From Timema cristinae (Eukaryota; Arthropoda; Insecta; Phasmatodea; Timematidae): a stretch of DNA of 64,000 nt. The notes beneath the pieces were generated by a model. That model worked only from the letters and a program-made list of their open reading frames with translations. It made no database searches and had not been told where the DNA came from. The stretch lies in the NCBI GenBank assembly GCA_039000515.1, contig JBCFYV010003508.1:46523265-46587264 (forward strand), written 5' to 3'. A program made the translations under genes and the position numbers. This document shows positions 21,920-31,776 of this stretch, in pieces. Numbering within the stretch: position 1 is the stretch's first letter; every line of letters starts with the position of its first letter.

Positions 21920-22180
21920 TTATTATTAGCACCGCGTCTTACTACCCGTTCAGGTTATACGCACTTACGCTAATGTGTAATGGTAGGGTGATTGTGAGAT
22001 GAAATGAAGGACCTACAGTTTAACGTGGGAATCCGAACCACGGTGGAGGCCTGGCATTCCCCACATTCACAAGTTGTGATTAATACTTTTGTCAGAGGTG
22101 AAGGAAGGGTTTGGCATTCAGATAAATCTGTGCCGGGACCGAGGATTGAACCCCGGACCCCAGCACCGCCAGGCCACCTT
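21920..22180 (-). mobile_element. SINE family A (reverse), head shortened
   Basis: (TTA)n, tail complement, body and B-box complement GGATTGAACCCC are present; the anticodon-arm part of the head is deleted ('cagcaccgccaggccacc'). Perfect 11-bp target-site duplication GCTCCAGTATA at 21909-21919 and 22181-22191. Confidence 0.93.
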
Positions 22181-22191
22181 GCTCCAGTATA

Positions 22192-22514
22192 GAAATAGAG
22201 TTTAATTTCCCTCACATGGTGACCTCATCAGTTCTCGATTATTTGCAAGGGTGTCCCGGAATTTAATGACAACTTTTTCTCTTCAGTTATCATCTAATGC
22301 CGCTACGCTCAACTGTTGATATCAATCACCATCAGAATAAAATTTAAACTATATGTTTCTACTTGAGGAATATTTTATTTATTTTGAACAAACAAATGTT
22401 TTTGATTTAAAAGTTTCAAAAATACCTTTTCTCGCGTCCCCTACGTCCCAACCTTAACTTATGTCCCGGAATGATTTTGCCCTCGATCCGGTAAATATAT
22501 GAATTCAATTTTAA
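22192..22514. other. Intergenic, no gene seen
   Basis: Mixed to AT-rich sequence without a known repeat. Confidence 0.3.
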
Positions 22515-22760
22515 CCCATTTCAGTGGCCACATGGTCTAAGACGCTACTCTCGCAGTGGACTAGACTGCCGATGATGGGGAGATCGAGGTTCGAATCTCG
22601 GTCAGGTGTACTCAGGGTGGTTTTTCCAAAAAAAGTTTTCCACTCTCACTCCATGCAATTGTGGGTACACTTTCTTTAAATATAACCTTCCTAATCACTA
22701 AAATTAGCCTAATTAGTACATAAGCGTATAACCTTAACGGGTTAGTAAGCCTAAGACTCG
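22515..22760 (+). mobile_element. SINE family C
   Basis: Head 'agtggccacatggtctaag', B-box GAGGTTCGAATCTC, body and a tail with a mutated hairpin (CCTTAACGGG). It is the left arm of an inverted pair with 22870-23110. Confidence 0.9.
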
Positions 22761-22869
22761 TTAATTTAAAAAAAAATCCAAATATTATCAATGTTGAGCT
22801 AAAAAAATATGTTTATATTTTCTAAAAGATGCTCAAAATGTCCAAAAGTAAGAAAATCAAAGTATATTT

Positions 22870-23110
22870 TAGCTCCGCGTCTTACTACCCGTTCGGGTTT
22901 ATACGCTTATGTACTAATTAGGCTAATTTAGGTATGAGGAAGGTTGAATTTATCGGAAGTACATCCAAATTTGCTTGGAGGGAGAGTGAAAAACTATTTT
23001 GGTAAAAAACCACCCTCAGTTTATCCGACTGGGATTTAAACTCTGATGCCTTGTCACAGGCAGTTTAGTTTAACACGATAGTGATGCCTTAGACCGTGTG
23101 GCCACCAAAG
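22870..23110 (-). mobile_element. SINE family C (reverse)
   Basis: Tail complement 'ctccgcgtcttactacccg' with an intact hairpin, body 'gcttggagggagagtg', head complement ending 'gaccgtgtggccaccaaag'. Inverted to the copy at 22515-22760 with ~110 bp between. Confidence 0.9.
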
Positions 23111-23454
23111 CATGTTCAAAGTATTGTTAAAATACTTTTTAAAAGTTCGTAGCCCCCAAAACCTACCTGAATTAGTTTTCGTTACGGAACCATCTTTAAA
23201 TAATACGGCGTAGAGTATCTCCCCGTCCTCTGCTGTGCGGGGTTGCCTATTGATCCACCGGGTAGGCGCCACCCGACACTCTTCTATCCAGTAAATGTGT
23301 ATTTTCCAAGAAACTAGGACCGACCACTGCGCACTGCTTGCCTTGTCTCTTTTTTCTGACCTTTTAGGAATTATCCAGGGACAACATTCAGGGTCCTCTA
23401 AGCTGCTGAAGAAAATACTTAGCTACTGACAAAAAAAAAGTTTTTTTTTTAGCA
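23111..23454. other. Intergenic, no gene seen
   Basis: A minus-strand ORF of 72 codons (23054-23272) overlaps the SINE head and is not supported. Confidence 0.3.
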
Positions 23455-23582
23455 CTGCTCATAAGGGGTCGAATCACAGTCGGGTTTACTGGGGGTGGTT
23501 TTTCCAAAATGGTTCTCCACTCTCCCTCCACGCACTTCCTCCAAATATAGCCTTCCTAATCACTAAAAACATTAACCAGGTT
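23455..23582 (+). mobile_element. SINE family C/B, truncated at both ends
   Basis: Only B-box to mid-body remains: 'gggtcgaatcacagtcggg', 'ccaaaatggttctccactc', 'ccttcctaatcacta'. Confidence 0.75.
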
Positions 23583-23609
23583 CTATCTGTATACATAGCA
23601 CCCTTTCAT

Positions 23610-23865
23610 CCGGCCTCGTGGTGTCAGTGGACCTGACTTCGAACCTAGGATTCCCCGGTTGGTAACTTGGATATTTTTCTCTTAAGAGGAATTATTCCAA
23701 AGCTCACCAGAGGCTGGAAAAATTAAGCTTAAATTAGGTTTAAAACTCCCACCTGGTCCACACCTTCACAACCATTCTTATTACATCATCTCATTGTGGG
23801 TCTGGCCTTCTATGGTGTACCCGGGGCACCCTCTGTTCCACCAGAACGGCTGATAGTCTATAATC
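23610..23865 (+). mobile_element. SINE-like family F, second copy
   Basis: Shares with 2722-3035 the order of head 'cctcgtggtgtcagtgga', 'taacttggatatttttct', 'ttaaattaggtttaaaact' and 'gtgtggtctggcc'-like 3' parts. The B-box is poor, so this copy is old. Confidence 0.55.
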
Positions 23866-23967
23866 AGTCGTCGTTAAAAAAACTGTTAAAAACACTCTTT
23901 CAGGTGATATCCCTTATATCTCTGTCTTAGAGACATACTTGACCTATTATACTTGCCTGAAGACATA

Positions 23968-24958
23968 CAGTAGCCCCGTGGATTCTTTGGTGCTGACTGA
24001 CAGCTCACAGCTGACTTCTGACAGTCAACATTTAGGTAAAATTCATTCACGACCTAAGTTTACCTGGATGAGAGCTCGAAATGTTACTAGAAGTAATCCC
24101 TAATATATCACTACGCCAACAGCTGACATCTATCACTTTAAATGGCAGTAATGAAAACAGATGGTAATATATTAATGTGATAGTTAACCACAGTAATTTA
24201 AGGACAATATTATTTATATATTTATTTGAGAACGGACACAAAGTTTATTTATCGTTTTATTCTACTTAAACATATATTAACACCACTTTCACAAAAACTT
24301 TTAACAAACATAGCTTCAAAATGGCGACTGACGAATTTAAACTGTATGATTGAATATAACGGTAAATAAGTTTTTACAATGATGCAGACACGCAGTTTAT
24401 GAAAATATTTTATTCAGTTAAATATTTCAAAATAAGATAAAATAATCATAAAATAATTTATTATAATAAAAATGACAAGTATTTTCTCTGTTACAAATAA
24501 ATAAAATGCTCGTATTAAAAAGTATTGATGTGTGCACAATATTACACAAAATCAGTAATGTTCCAAAACGAAAAATAAGTACTTTGAATTGTGTTTATAA
24601 TATTGTTTCGAGTTGGATAAAAGGAAATTATTTAAAAAATGTAATAGTATGAGAAAACTTAACTTTACGTTATTTTAAATGTAATATATAACAGATAATT
24701 AAAGATCTTTACATTTATAACAAAACAGTGATCTATTACAAGTGTTGGCAACCCAAAACCTAAACATATGATTTTCGAAATGTCATCCAGGTAAAAACCT
24801 ATCGTGAACGGACTTTATGTATCTAAATGTTGAATGTCAGAAGTCAGCTGTGAGCTGTCAGTCATCACCAAAGAAGCCATCAGGCTACTGTATATACCTA
24901 AATGTTGACTGTCAGCTGTGAGCTGTCAGTCAGCACCAAAGAAGCCACGGGGCTACTG
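23968..24958. mobile_element. MITE1, composite: interrupted by MITE2, extra right end
   Basis: The left half is 23968-24040 (CAGTAGCCCCGTGG...) with TA before it. Its right half follows the inserted MITE2 at 24816-24890 ('ctaaatgttgaatgtcag' ... GGCTACTG) and is followed by TA. A second partial right half (24893-24958) then repeats 'cctaaatgttgactgtcag' to ...GGGGCTACTG, TA at 24959-24960. The palindromic centre of MITE1 was the insertion site. Confidence 0.85.
24042..24815 (+). mobile_element. MITE2, near full-length, nested in MITE1
   Basis: Imperfect inverted ends: left 'cattcacgacctaagtttac', 'ctggatgagagctcg'; right complement 'ccgttcacgataggttttt', 'acctggatgacatttcg'. The ~700-bp AT-rich interior matches 53245-54220, including 'cttcaaaatggcgactgac' and 'gtgatctattacaag'. 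Exact ends and the site duplication are unclear here. No transposase. Confidence 0.8.
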
Positions 24959-24960
24959 TA

Positions 24961-25370
24961 CATAAGAGAATAACACACCTATTTTCCACGTTCAGCCGAC
25001 TATGGTAATAATGATATGTAACTCTCCTGCAGATTGGTTCTCCATATCAGCCCCTTGTAAGTGATACTTTGTGTAGTATGCCTCGCGTGTTCGGGGGAGA
25101 ATGTTGTGTGACTGGAGTATTGATTCTTCTCCCTACAACTCAAGTGTTTCCACACGATAAAATGGCTAAGGACATCTCTTTACATTACCATCAACGGACA
25201 ATCAAACAGACAAAAACTCGAAATACTCTTTTCTTTTTTACTTCTCTAACAGAACAATTTGATTTTTTTTTTGACCTTATGTATAATATTCCCGAAACTG
25301 CTATCCTCCCACGCTGAAATGACTCTTTACTCTCCCCCCCCCCTTTTTTATGTTCATCTCACCCAGTGAC
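24961..25370. other. Intergenic, no gene proven
   Basis: The 82-codon ORF 25069-25317 starts with GTG and lacks splice borders. A C-run lies near 25336-25346. Confidence 0.3.
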
Positions 25371-25520
25371 GTAACAGTTTCATCGACCGACAAGTGCTAA
25401 AGCTACCTCACGGCAGAGCGCGCCAACTCTGCCTACCTTTCCTTCGGCACACAGACACACCGCCATCTTGGAATTCCAGTCGTCGTCCAGCGACAGATGG
25501 GATAGGTTCTCATGTCCTAC
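25371..25520. promoter_or_regulatory. CpG-richer, promoter-like patch with YY1/Pho-type motif
   Basis: This patch stands out from AT-rich flanks. It contains GTGACGTAAC (CRE-like) at ~25375, GAGCGCGCC, and CCGCCATCTTGG at ~25461, a match to the YY1/Pleiohomeotic-type core GCCAT found near many animal promoters. A candidate exon lies ~430 bp downstream (25949). Function is inference. Confidence 0.25.
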
Positions 25521-25948
25521 TTTAAAAAGTCACCCGATGCTTTTTTTATCTTATAATACGTGTGCGTGATAAAAAGAAAAATGCATCCTAAATCAGTGAT
25601 GGCGAAACTACGTCTATAACCGCTTTGTGCTGTGTTTTTTAAGTTGTTTTTTTTCGAGAGTTATTTCTGTAAATAAACAAACCTTCTGTTAGAAACGTGT
25701 TTTGAGTTATTGTTTTTTTGGCAGCGCAATTAGTTTTTTTTTGTTTGTTTTAACTTTCGCCAACTTATATCATATATTTTATTTTGCGTTCTTTTTTTAA
25801 ATAATTTGTACTGTATTTAACAATAACGAAACAATGTAAAACATATATGTTTTTCAACAAAAATGAAGAAATGGTAGAGTAGATGAACGTGTGTTGTTGT
25901 GTAAAGTATGGTAACAAAAGAAAGACGTCGCTAATTGTGTTCTGTTAG
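25521..25948. other. T-rich intergenic
   Basis: Long T-runs; no gene or known repeat. Confidence 0.3.
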
Positions 25949-26005
25949 GCTCGGGGGTCAATCTCTTGGATTACAAAAAGCAGCGACAGCTGATCCGACC
26001 CTTGG
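25949..26005 (+). CDS. Candidate small exon (unknown gene)
   Basis: A 57-nt stretch (multiple of three) lies between an acceptor-like AG ('ttgtgttctgttag') and a near-perfect donor, TTGG|GTGAGTAT. Taken with phase 1 at entry it reads SGVNLLDYKKQRQLIRPL; a second frame is also open (LGGQSLGLQKAATADPTLG). It is GC-richer than its surroundings and could be a coding or 5' UTR exon of a gene whose promoter is the patch at 25371-25520. No homology is recognised. Confidence 0.28.
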
Positions 26006-26379
26006 GTGAGTATCGGCTTTTGTTTATAGACACGTACGAAACTTTGAGAAGTGGGTGTTGTAACGTTTTACACCGCTAGAAGTTTGTGCAGATATTCAAG
26101 AAAAAAAATATATTATATATAGCGGCCATTCCCAATAGGGTGAGGGTAACTTATAGAAGATGTAAAAACTATTAAAAAACTAATCAAATTTGTTGTGAAA
26201 GTTTTGAATTTCCATAGGGGCAAAGGAATCATTGGTCTAAACCGATGGTTTTCAAACTTGTTAGTCACACGGACACTAACCAAGGAACAGCTGATTCGTA
26301 GGCCCCGGGATGTAGGATAAATGATTAAAGAAAACTATAATGGTAAATTTACAGTACATGTACATTTTTAGATATAATA
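26006..26379. other. AT-rich intergenic
   Basis: No gene or known repeat until the SINE nest. Confidence 0.3.
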
Positions 26380-26928
26380 ATATAATATTTAGCACCGCGT
26401 CTTACTACCCGTTCGGGTTATACGCTTTAAGTACTAATTACACTAATGGATTAGAAATTGGGAAGGTTGAATTCGAGGAAGTGAACCCGAATTTGCGTGG
26501 AGGGAGAGTGTAAAACCATTTAGGAACAGGTGACCTGGTGGTCTAGGGGTAAGGTGTCAGACTTCTATGCTGACGGCCGGGGTTCAATCCTCGGTCCCGG
26601 CAAAGATTTATCTGATTACCAAACCCTTCCTTCACCTCTGACAAGACATCTTGTGAATGTGGGGAATGCCAGGCCGCCACCGTGGTTCGGATTCCACGTT
26701 AAACTGTAGGTCCTTCATTTCATCTCACAATCACCCTACCATTACACATTAGCGTAAGTGCGTATAACCCGAATGGGTAGTAAGACGCGGTGCTAATAAT
26801 AATAACATTTAGGAACACCCCCCCCTCCCAGTTCACCCGACTGAGATTTGAACCTCGATCTCCCCGTCTTTGGCAGTCGAGCTCAACACGACTAGCGCGT
26901 TAGCCAACTACGCCACCGAGGCGGGTTG
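26380..26928 (-). mobile_element. SINE family B (reverse), split by SINE A
   Basis: Tail/body at 26380-26528 ('gcaccgcgtcttactaccc', 'ggaaggttgaattcgagg') and body/head at 26806-26928 ('gttcacccgactgagattt', head complement 'aactacgccaccgaggcgg'). GATATAATA lies on both outer sides (26371-26379, 26929-26937) as the target-site duplication. Confidence 0.93.
26529..26805 (+). mobile_element. SINE family A, inserted in SINE B
   Basis: Complete copy with head GGTGACCTGGTGGTCTAGGG, B-box GGTTCAATCC, body, hairpin (CCCGAATGGG) and (TAA)n. Perfect 12-bp target-site duplication CATTTAGGAACA at 26517-26528 and 26806-26817, both within SINE B body sequence. Confidence 0.95.
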
Positions 26929-27011
26929 GATATAATAGTTTTTTAAATAGGCTAAAATAAAAAAACACAATAAAAAATATAAAATATATTATATTTGTAC
27001 ATTTATATACA

Positions 27012-27290
27012 GGTGACCTGGCGATCTAGGGGTAGGGTGTCGTACTTCTGTGCTTGGGGTCCGGAGTTCAATCCTCGGTCCCGGCACAGATTTATCTGAT
27101 TACCAAACCCTTCCTTCACCTCTGACAAGACATCTTGTGAATGTGGGGAATGCCAGACCTCCACCGTGGTTCGGATCCCACGTTAAACTGTAGGTCCTCC
27201 ATTTCATCTCACAATCACCCTACCATTACACATTAGCGTAAGTGCGTATAACCCGAACAGGTAGTAAGACGCGGTGCTAATAATAAATAA
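27012..27290 (+). mobile_element. SINE family A, full-length
   Basis: Head GGTGACCTGGCGATCTAGGG, B-box AGTTCAATCC, body, tail CCCGAACAGG and a short (TAA)n. A clear duplication is not found. Confidence 0.92.
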
Positions 27291-27316
27291 ATTGTTGACG
27301 GCAAAAAAAATATTTG

Positions 27317-27477
27317 TTATTAGCACCGCGTCTTACTACCCGTTAGAGTTATACGCACTTACGCTAATGTGTAATGTTAAGGTGATTGTGAGATGGAATG
27401 GAGGACCTACATTTTAACGTGGGATCCGAACCACGGTGGAGGCCTGGCATTCCCCACATTAACAAGTTGTGATCAAT
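27317..27477 (-). mobile_element. SINE family A (reverse), 5'-truncated
   Basis: Tail complement 'gcaccgcgtcttactaccc', body to 'ccccacattaacaagttg'; the tRNA-like head is missing. It stands tail to tail with 27012-27290, ~27 bp apart. Confidence 0.9.
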
Positions 27478-27518
27478 AAACCCAGTGTCTCCCACCTATC
27501 TAACACCATTCTGTCCAA

Positions 27519-27622
27519 CGCTACTATCTCCAGGTGTTAGAAGACTACTATTTCCTCAAGGCTACTATCTCCAGGTGTTAAAAGACTACTATTTCCTCAA
27601 GGCTACTATCACCAGGTGTGAA
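27519..27622. repeat. Short 41-bp tandem, 2.5 copies
   Basis: The unit 'gctactatctccaggtgtta' + 'gaagactactatttcctcaag' occurs twice plus a third partial ('ctactatcaccaggtgtg'). Confidence 0.85.
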
Positions 27623-28073
27623 TAGACTAGACATGATCATTGGGCATGTTGCAAGGTTATACCTGTGACCGTGATCTAAATAATTCCAGCCAACCTCTCC
27701 ACAACAGTTGCTGGAAGGCTACTGGATTATACCCGCTGCTCTTTCGTTGACTTCCAAAGTCGGAAGAGCAGGGGACGTTGGAAAATGCTAGTGTTTTTGC
27801 AGGTCTTAAAATAAAAAGTATCCAGTAGTGTTCAATTTTATTCACATGGTAATATCAACCGTAGTAGAATATATATAATAAAGATTTGTGCACAGTGCTT
27901 ATCTCTGAAGCCATTCTAATATGGTCAATAAATGGCCTTTTTGATCCAGTTTTTATCCAAATATTTCATAATGTTCATTATTGGGAGCGTCTATTAACTC
28001 TTTATCTCCATTAAGGTTTAATAATAAATGGTCCACGTGTAATAGTATTTGTGTAAATGTACCGTTTCTAGCC
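27623..28073. other. Intergenic, no gene seen
   Basis: No splice pair or known repeat; the 62-codon minus ORF (27657-27845) is unsupported. Confidence 0.3.
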
Positions 28074-29304
28074 GACTGTACCACAGAGTTGATTAGCTTG
28101 TGATGCACGCTCTTGACTGTACCACAGAGTTGAGTGACGTGTGATGCACGCTCTTGACTGTACCACAGAGTTGATTGACGTGTGATGCACGCTCTTGACT
28201 GTACCACAGAGTTGAGTGACGTGTGATGCACGCTCTTGACTGTACCACACAGTTGATTGACGTGTGATGCACGCTCTTGACTGTACCACACAGTTGATTG
28301 ACTTGTGATACACGCTCTTGACTGTATCACAGAGTTGATTGACGTGTGATGCACGCTCTTGACTGTACCACAGAGTTGATTGACGTGTGATGCACGCTCT
28401 TGACTGTACCACAGAGTTGATTGACGTGTGATGCACGCTCTTGACTGTACCACACAGTTGATTGACTTGTGATGCACGCTCTTGACTGTACCACACAGTT
28501 GATTGACTTGTGATGCACGCTCTTGACTGTATCACAGAGTTGATTGACGTGTGATGCACGCTCTTGACTGTACCACAGAGTTGATTGACGTGTGATGCAC
28601 GCTCTTGACTGTACCACAGAGTTGATTAGCATGTGATGCACGCTCTTGACTGTACCACAGAGTTGATTGACGTGTGATGCACGCTCTTGACTGTACCACA
28701 CAGTTGATTGACGTGTGATGCACGCTCTTGACTGTACCACACAGTTGATTGACGTGTGATGCACGCTCTTGACTGTATCACAGAGTTGATTGACGTGTGA
28801 TGCACGCTCTTGACTGTATCACAGAGTTGATTGACGTGTGATACACGCTCTTGACTGTACCACAGAGTTGATTGACGTGTGAGGCACGCTCTTGACTGTA
28901 CCACACAGTTGATTGACTTGTGATGCACGCTCTTGACTGTACCACAGAGTTGATTGACGTGTGATACACGCTCTTGACTGTACCACAGAGTTGATTGACG
29001 TGTGATGCACGCTCTTGACTGTATCACAGAGTTGATTGACGTGTGATACACGCTCTTGACTGTACCACAGAGTTGATTGACGTGTGATGCACGCTCTTGA
29101 CTGTACCACACAGTTGATTGACGTGTGATGCACGCTCTTGACTGTATCACAGAGTTGATTGACGTGTGATGCACGCTCTTGACTGTATCACAGAGTTGAT
29201 TGACGTGTGATACACGCTCTTGACTGTACCACAGAGTTAATTGACGTGTGATACACGCTCTTGACTGTACCACAGAGTTGATTGACGTGTGATGCACGCT
29301 CTTG
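28074..29304. repeat. 41-bp minisatellite, 30 units
   Basis: Unit GACTGTACCACAGAGTTGAT + TGACGTGTGATGCACGCTCTT. Variants at fixed positions: CCACAG/CCACAC/TCACAG, GACGTG/GACTTG and GATGCAC/GATACAC. Variant series recur (for example a three-unit series near 28240-28350 and again near 28445-28560), indicating multi-unit duplication. The unit length is not a multiple of three, so the long minus-strand readings here simply cycle frames. Confidence 0.96.
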
Positions 29305-29399
29305 ATTTGTTATTATTACAAAGCTTGCAGGGCTGCAGACCACACTTTGAGAAACCCTGGACTGAACGTGTGTGATATAAAGGTGTGTTGTTTGTCCAG

Positions 29400-29525
29400 G
29401 AGGATGCACACCCCCGTGGGTAGCATGGACCTGCTCCCTACCCTCAGCGTGCAGGACGGCGGAGGGGGGGACATCCCCGTAGAGATGTCCTCTAGCAGAG
29501 ATGATCAAGACAACTTCACCAACAG
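29400..29525 (+). CDS. Candidate coding exon, best gene evidence in the window
   Basis: A 126-nt stretch lies between an acceptor (gtgttgtttgtccag|G) and a consensus donor (AACAG|GTGAGG). One frame is open, reading RMHTPVGSMDLLPTLSV at the start and DIPVEMSSSRDDQDNFTN at the end, with a glycine run (DGGGGD) between. Third codon positions are mostly G or C (CCC GTG GGT AGC ATG GAC CTG), unlike the AT-rich surroundings, and the length is a multiple of three. I do not recognise the family. It looks like a low-complexity acidic/Ser-rich cytosolic linker of a larger protein whose other exons are outside the visible signals. A 41-bp array ends ~95 bp upstream. Confidence 0.55.
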
Positions 29526-29547
29526 GTGAGGGCCAGTTTGATTCACA

Positions 29548-30055
29548 CTCTCCGTGGTCTCGGGGTAGAGTGCTCACTTCAAGACCCAGCCGGGGTTGAC
29601 TGATTTTTCACAAGCTATACAAATCCGTAGCACAACTTCCTTCGGAGGGCAAGTAAAGCCGTCAGTTTCATATTGATTTTGGCATTTAAAAGAACCCTAG
29701 AGGGTTTGTGAAAATACCTTTCCCCTTAAAATTGGTAGGTTCTTTCGCTCTCGCCCATAGAAAATCTTGTGTGCTCATATAATAATTCCGTTCAGAAAGT
29801 GCACGTTAAATACACTATCCCCGTGGCTTATTTGGTGCTGACTGACAGCTGACAGCTTTGACAAATTACCAGACCAAATTATGTATCCTTACGCCGAACC
29901 ATATAATCTGCAAAAACATGTGTTTAGTAGCTGTCACTTCTGACGGTTAAAATTTAGGTATATGCCTAAATGTTAACTGTCAGAATTGAGCTGTGAGTTG
30001 TGAGCTGTCAGTTATCACCAAAGAAACCTTGGAGCTACTGTACTTCAATTGAACG
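29548..30055 (+). mobile_element. SINE family D, split by MITE1
   Basis: The head 'ccgtggtctcggggtagagt' lacks part of the T-arm; the body 'cgtagcacaacttccttcgg' and 'aattggtaggttctttcgc' is normal. The D/E tail 'gttcagaaagtgcacgtta' runs to 29812 and resumes as 'cttcaatt' after the MITE1. It starts ~20 bp after the donor of the candidate exon, so it would lie in that intron. Confidence 0.88.
29813..30040. mobile_element. MITE1, nested in SINE D tail
   Basis: Left end CACTATCCCCGTGGCTTA (mutated CAGTAGCCCC...), right end ...GGAGCTACTG, TA on both sides (29811-29812, 30041-30042). The interior matches copy 1. Confidence 0.9.
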
Positions 30056-30110
30056 GAGGGAAGAAACAACACTGTCGCTGAAAAAGAGGGCTAAAATCGC
30101 CGCAACAATT

Positions 30111-30381
<271 letters not shown>

Positions 30382-30389
30382 CAACAATT

Positions 30390-30570
30390 TACATTAGTAG
30401 TAGCAGACATGTATGTTGTTGACACGTGATGTAATGCAACGAAAAATTTAAAAAGGTTGATTATCATCTTATTTTACTTTCTCTTAAGTAAATAGATATC
30501 TTATATTATTATTGTGACAGTGAATGTTTTCGAAACATTGAGCTCTTGTGATGATGTAATTCGATACACA
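30390..30570. other. Intergenic
   Basis: AT-rich, nothing recognised. Confidence 0.3.
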
Positions 30571-30582
30571 TGCTTTGATCAT

Positions 30583-30830
30583 AGTTAAGACTTAGGTAAG
30601 TTGTTCTAGAAAATTATAAAACTAATTTATAAATTAAGCAGTTAATGAAGTGGCTAATTTATTACGTGAAATTGACAAGCACTAAAATGTACAGTTTAAA
30701 TACCTATATATAAAATGTTCAAAGAGAAACACAGCGTGTGATTTGAACATATAATTCTTTAAATTATTTATTTATATTTATATATAGCTATAGGTATTTT
30801 CAGAGCGTTCTATCTAAGTCTTAACTTTAA
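30583..30830. mobile_element. Possible inverted-repeat element
   Basis: The left 'gttaagacttaggtaagttg' and the right complement 'ttctatctaagtcttaac' are inverted. Inside, 'aaatacctatatataaaatg' pairs with 'tatatatagctataggtattt'. This resembles an old, short MITE, but termini and site duplication are not clear. A third 'ctaagtcttaac' occurs at ~30980. Confidence 0.35.
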
Positions 30831-31570
30831 TTTAAACATTAAAATGTTATTACAAAAATATAATATACAATATAACGTGATATGAAGAATGTTCTTAAGT
30901 CCAGATTTGTTTTGAAATTAAAGTATAAAAATTAAGTCAACTAAAAATAAGTAGAAGTATTTTTGTAATATAGAATGATCTAAGTCTTAACTTATATCTA
31001 ACGAATATCCTCATAACAGTCAACAAAGCTGTCTGCTTGTCTTCAAGCAGAGCATGTGCACTGATTTGACTCTGTTGGTGTTTTTTTAAATTTGATTATT
31101 GCTCTCGAGTTGAAAATAGATGGACTAAAGTAGAACGTCTCGCACTTATGGGGCCGAAATCAGGTGATTTGGATAAGAGCTTGTCACGTGATAACGTTTG
31201 TTTTTCGGCGAACGTGTTAATCCACATCAAATCAATCCAACACAGACGATCGTGATGTGATGGTGAGGAATTCTTGCCCTCCCCGTAATGTTGGGAGTAG
31301 CGGCAACACTGGTGGCATGCCGGTGTTGCAGGTTGCAGTTCGTATCGTCCGTAACTCGCGGGTAAATGAAGCGACGTCGTGAAATAGCCTCCCTACTGTT
31401 TTCCCCAAACTTAAAAAAAAAATCTTGTTTTTCTTATCACACTTGTTTTTTTATTCTTTTGTTCCGTATTGTTCCGTAAAAAGTTTCGTTTGTTCCGTTT
31501 CGATAGACTCACAAATTATTTGTTTGTTTACATTGGGGAAACGAAGGTTGTGGGGTGACTTTACGATAGC
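30831..31570. other. Intergenic, CpG-richer around 31170-31400
   Basis: The patch at 31170-31400 has raised CpG content ('ttcggcgaacgtg', 'gaagcgacgtcgtg') and no repeat known here. It is promoter-like at best; no exon is supported. Confidence 0.3.
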
Positions 31571-31571
<1 letters not shown>

Positions 31572-31655
<84 letters not shown>

Positions 31656-31661
31656 ATATAT
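31572..31661. repeat. (CT)n(TA)n compound microsatellite
   Basis: About 12 CT units followed by about 30 TA units, running straight into the foldback palindrome. Confidence 0.95.
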
Positions 31662-31711
31662 CGTGTTCAAACTTGAAAATGAAATTTTTTTCGGGAAAAA
31701 ACTGGAACTAA

Positions 31712-31776
<65 letters not shown>

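Noticed and set aside
28068..29297. Several 100-220-codon minus ORFs in the 41-bp array
   Set aside because: The unit is not a multiple of three, so the readings only cycle through frames of the same repeat.
28074..29304. CRISPR array (also considered for the other minisatellites)
   Set aside because: Units follow each other without unique spacers, and the rest of the window is eukaryotic repeat DNA without cas genes.
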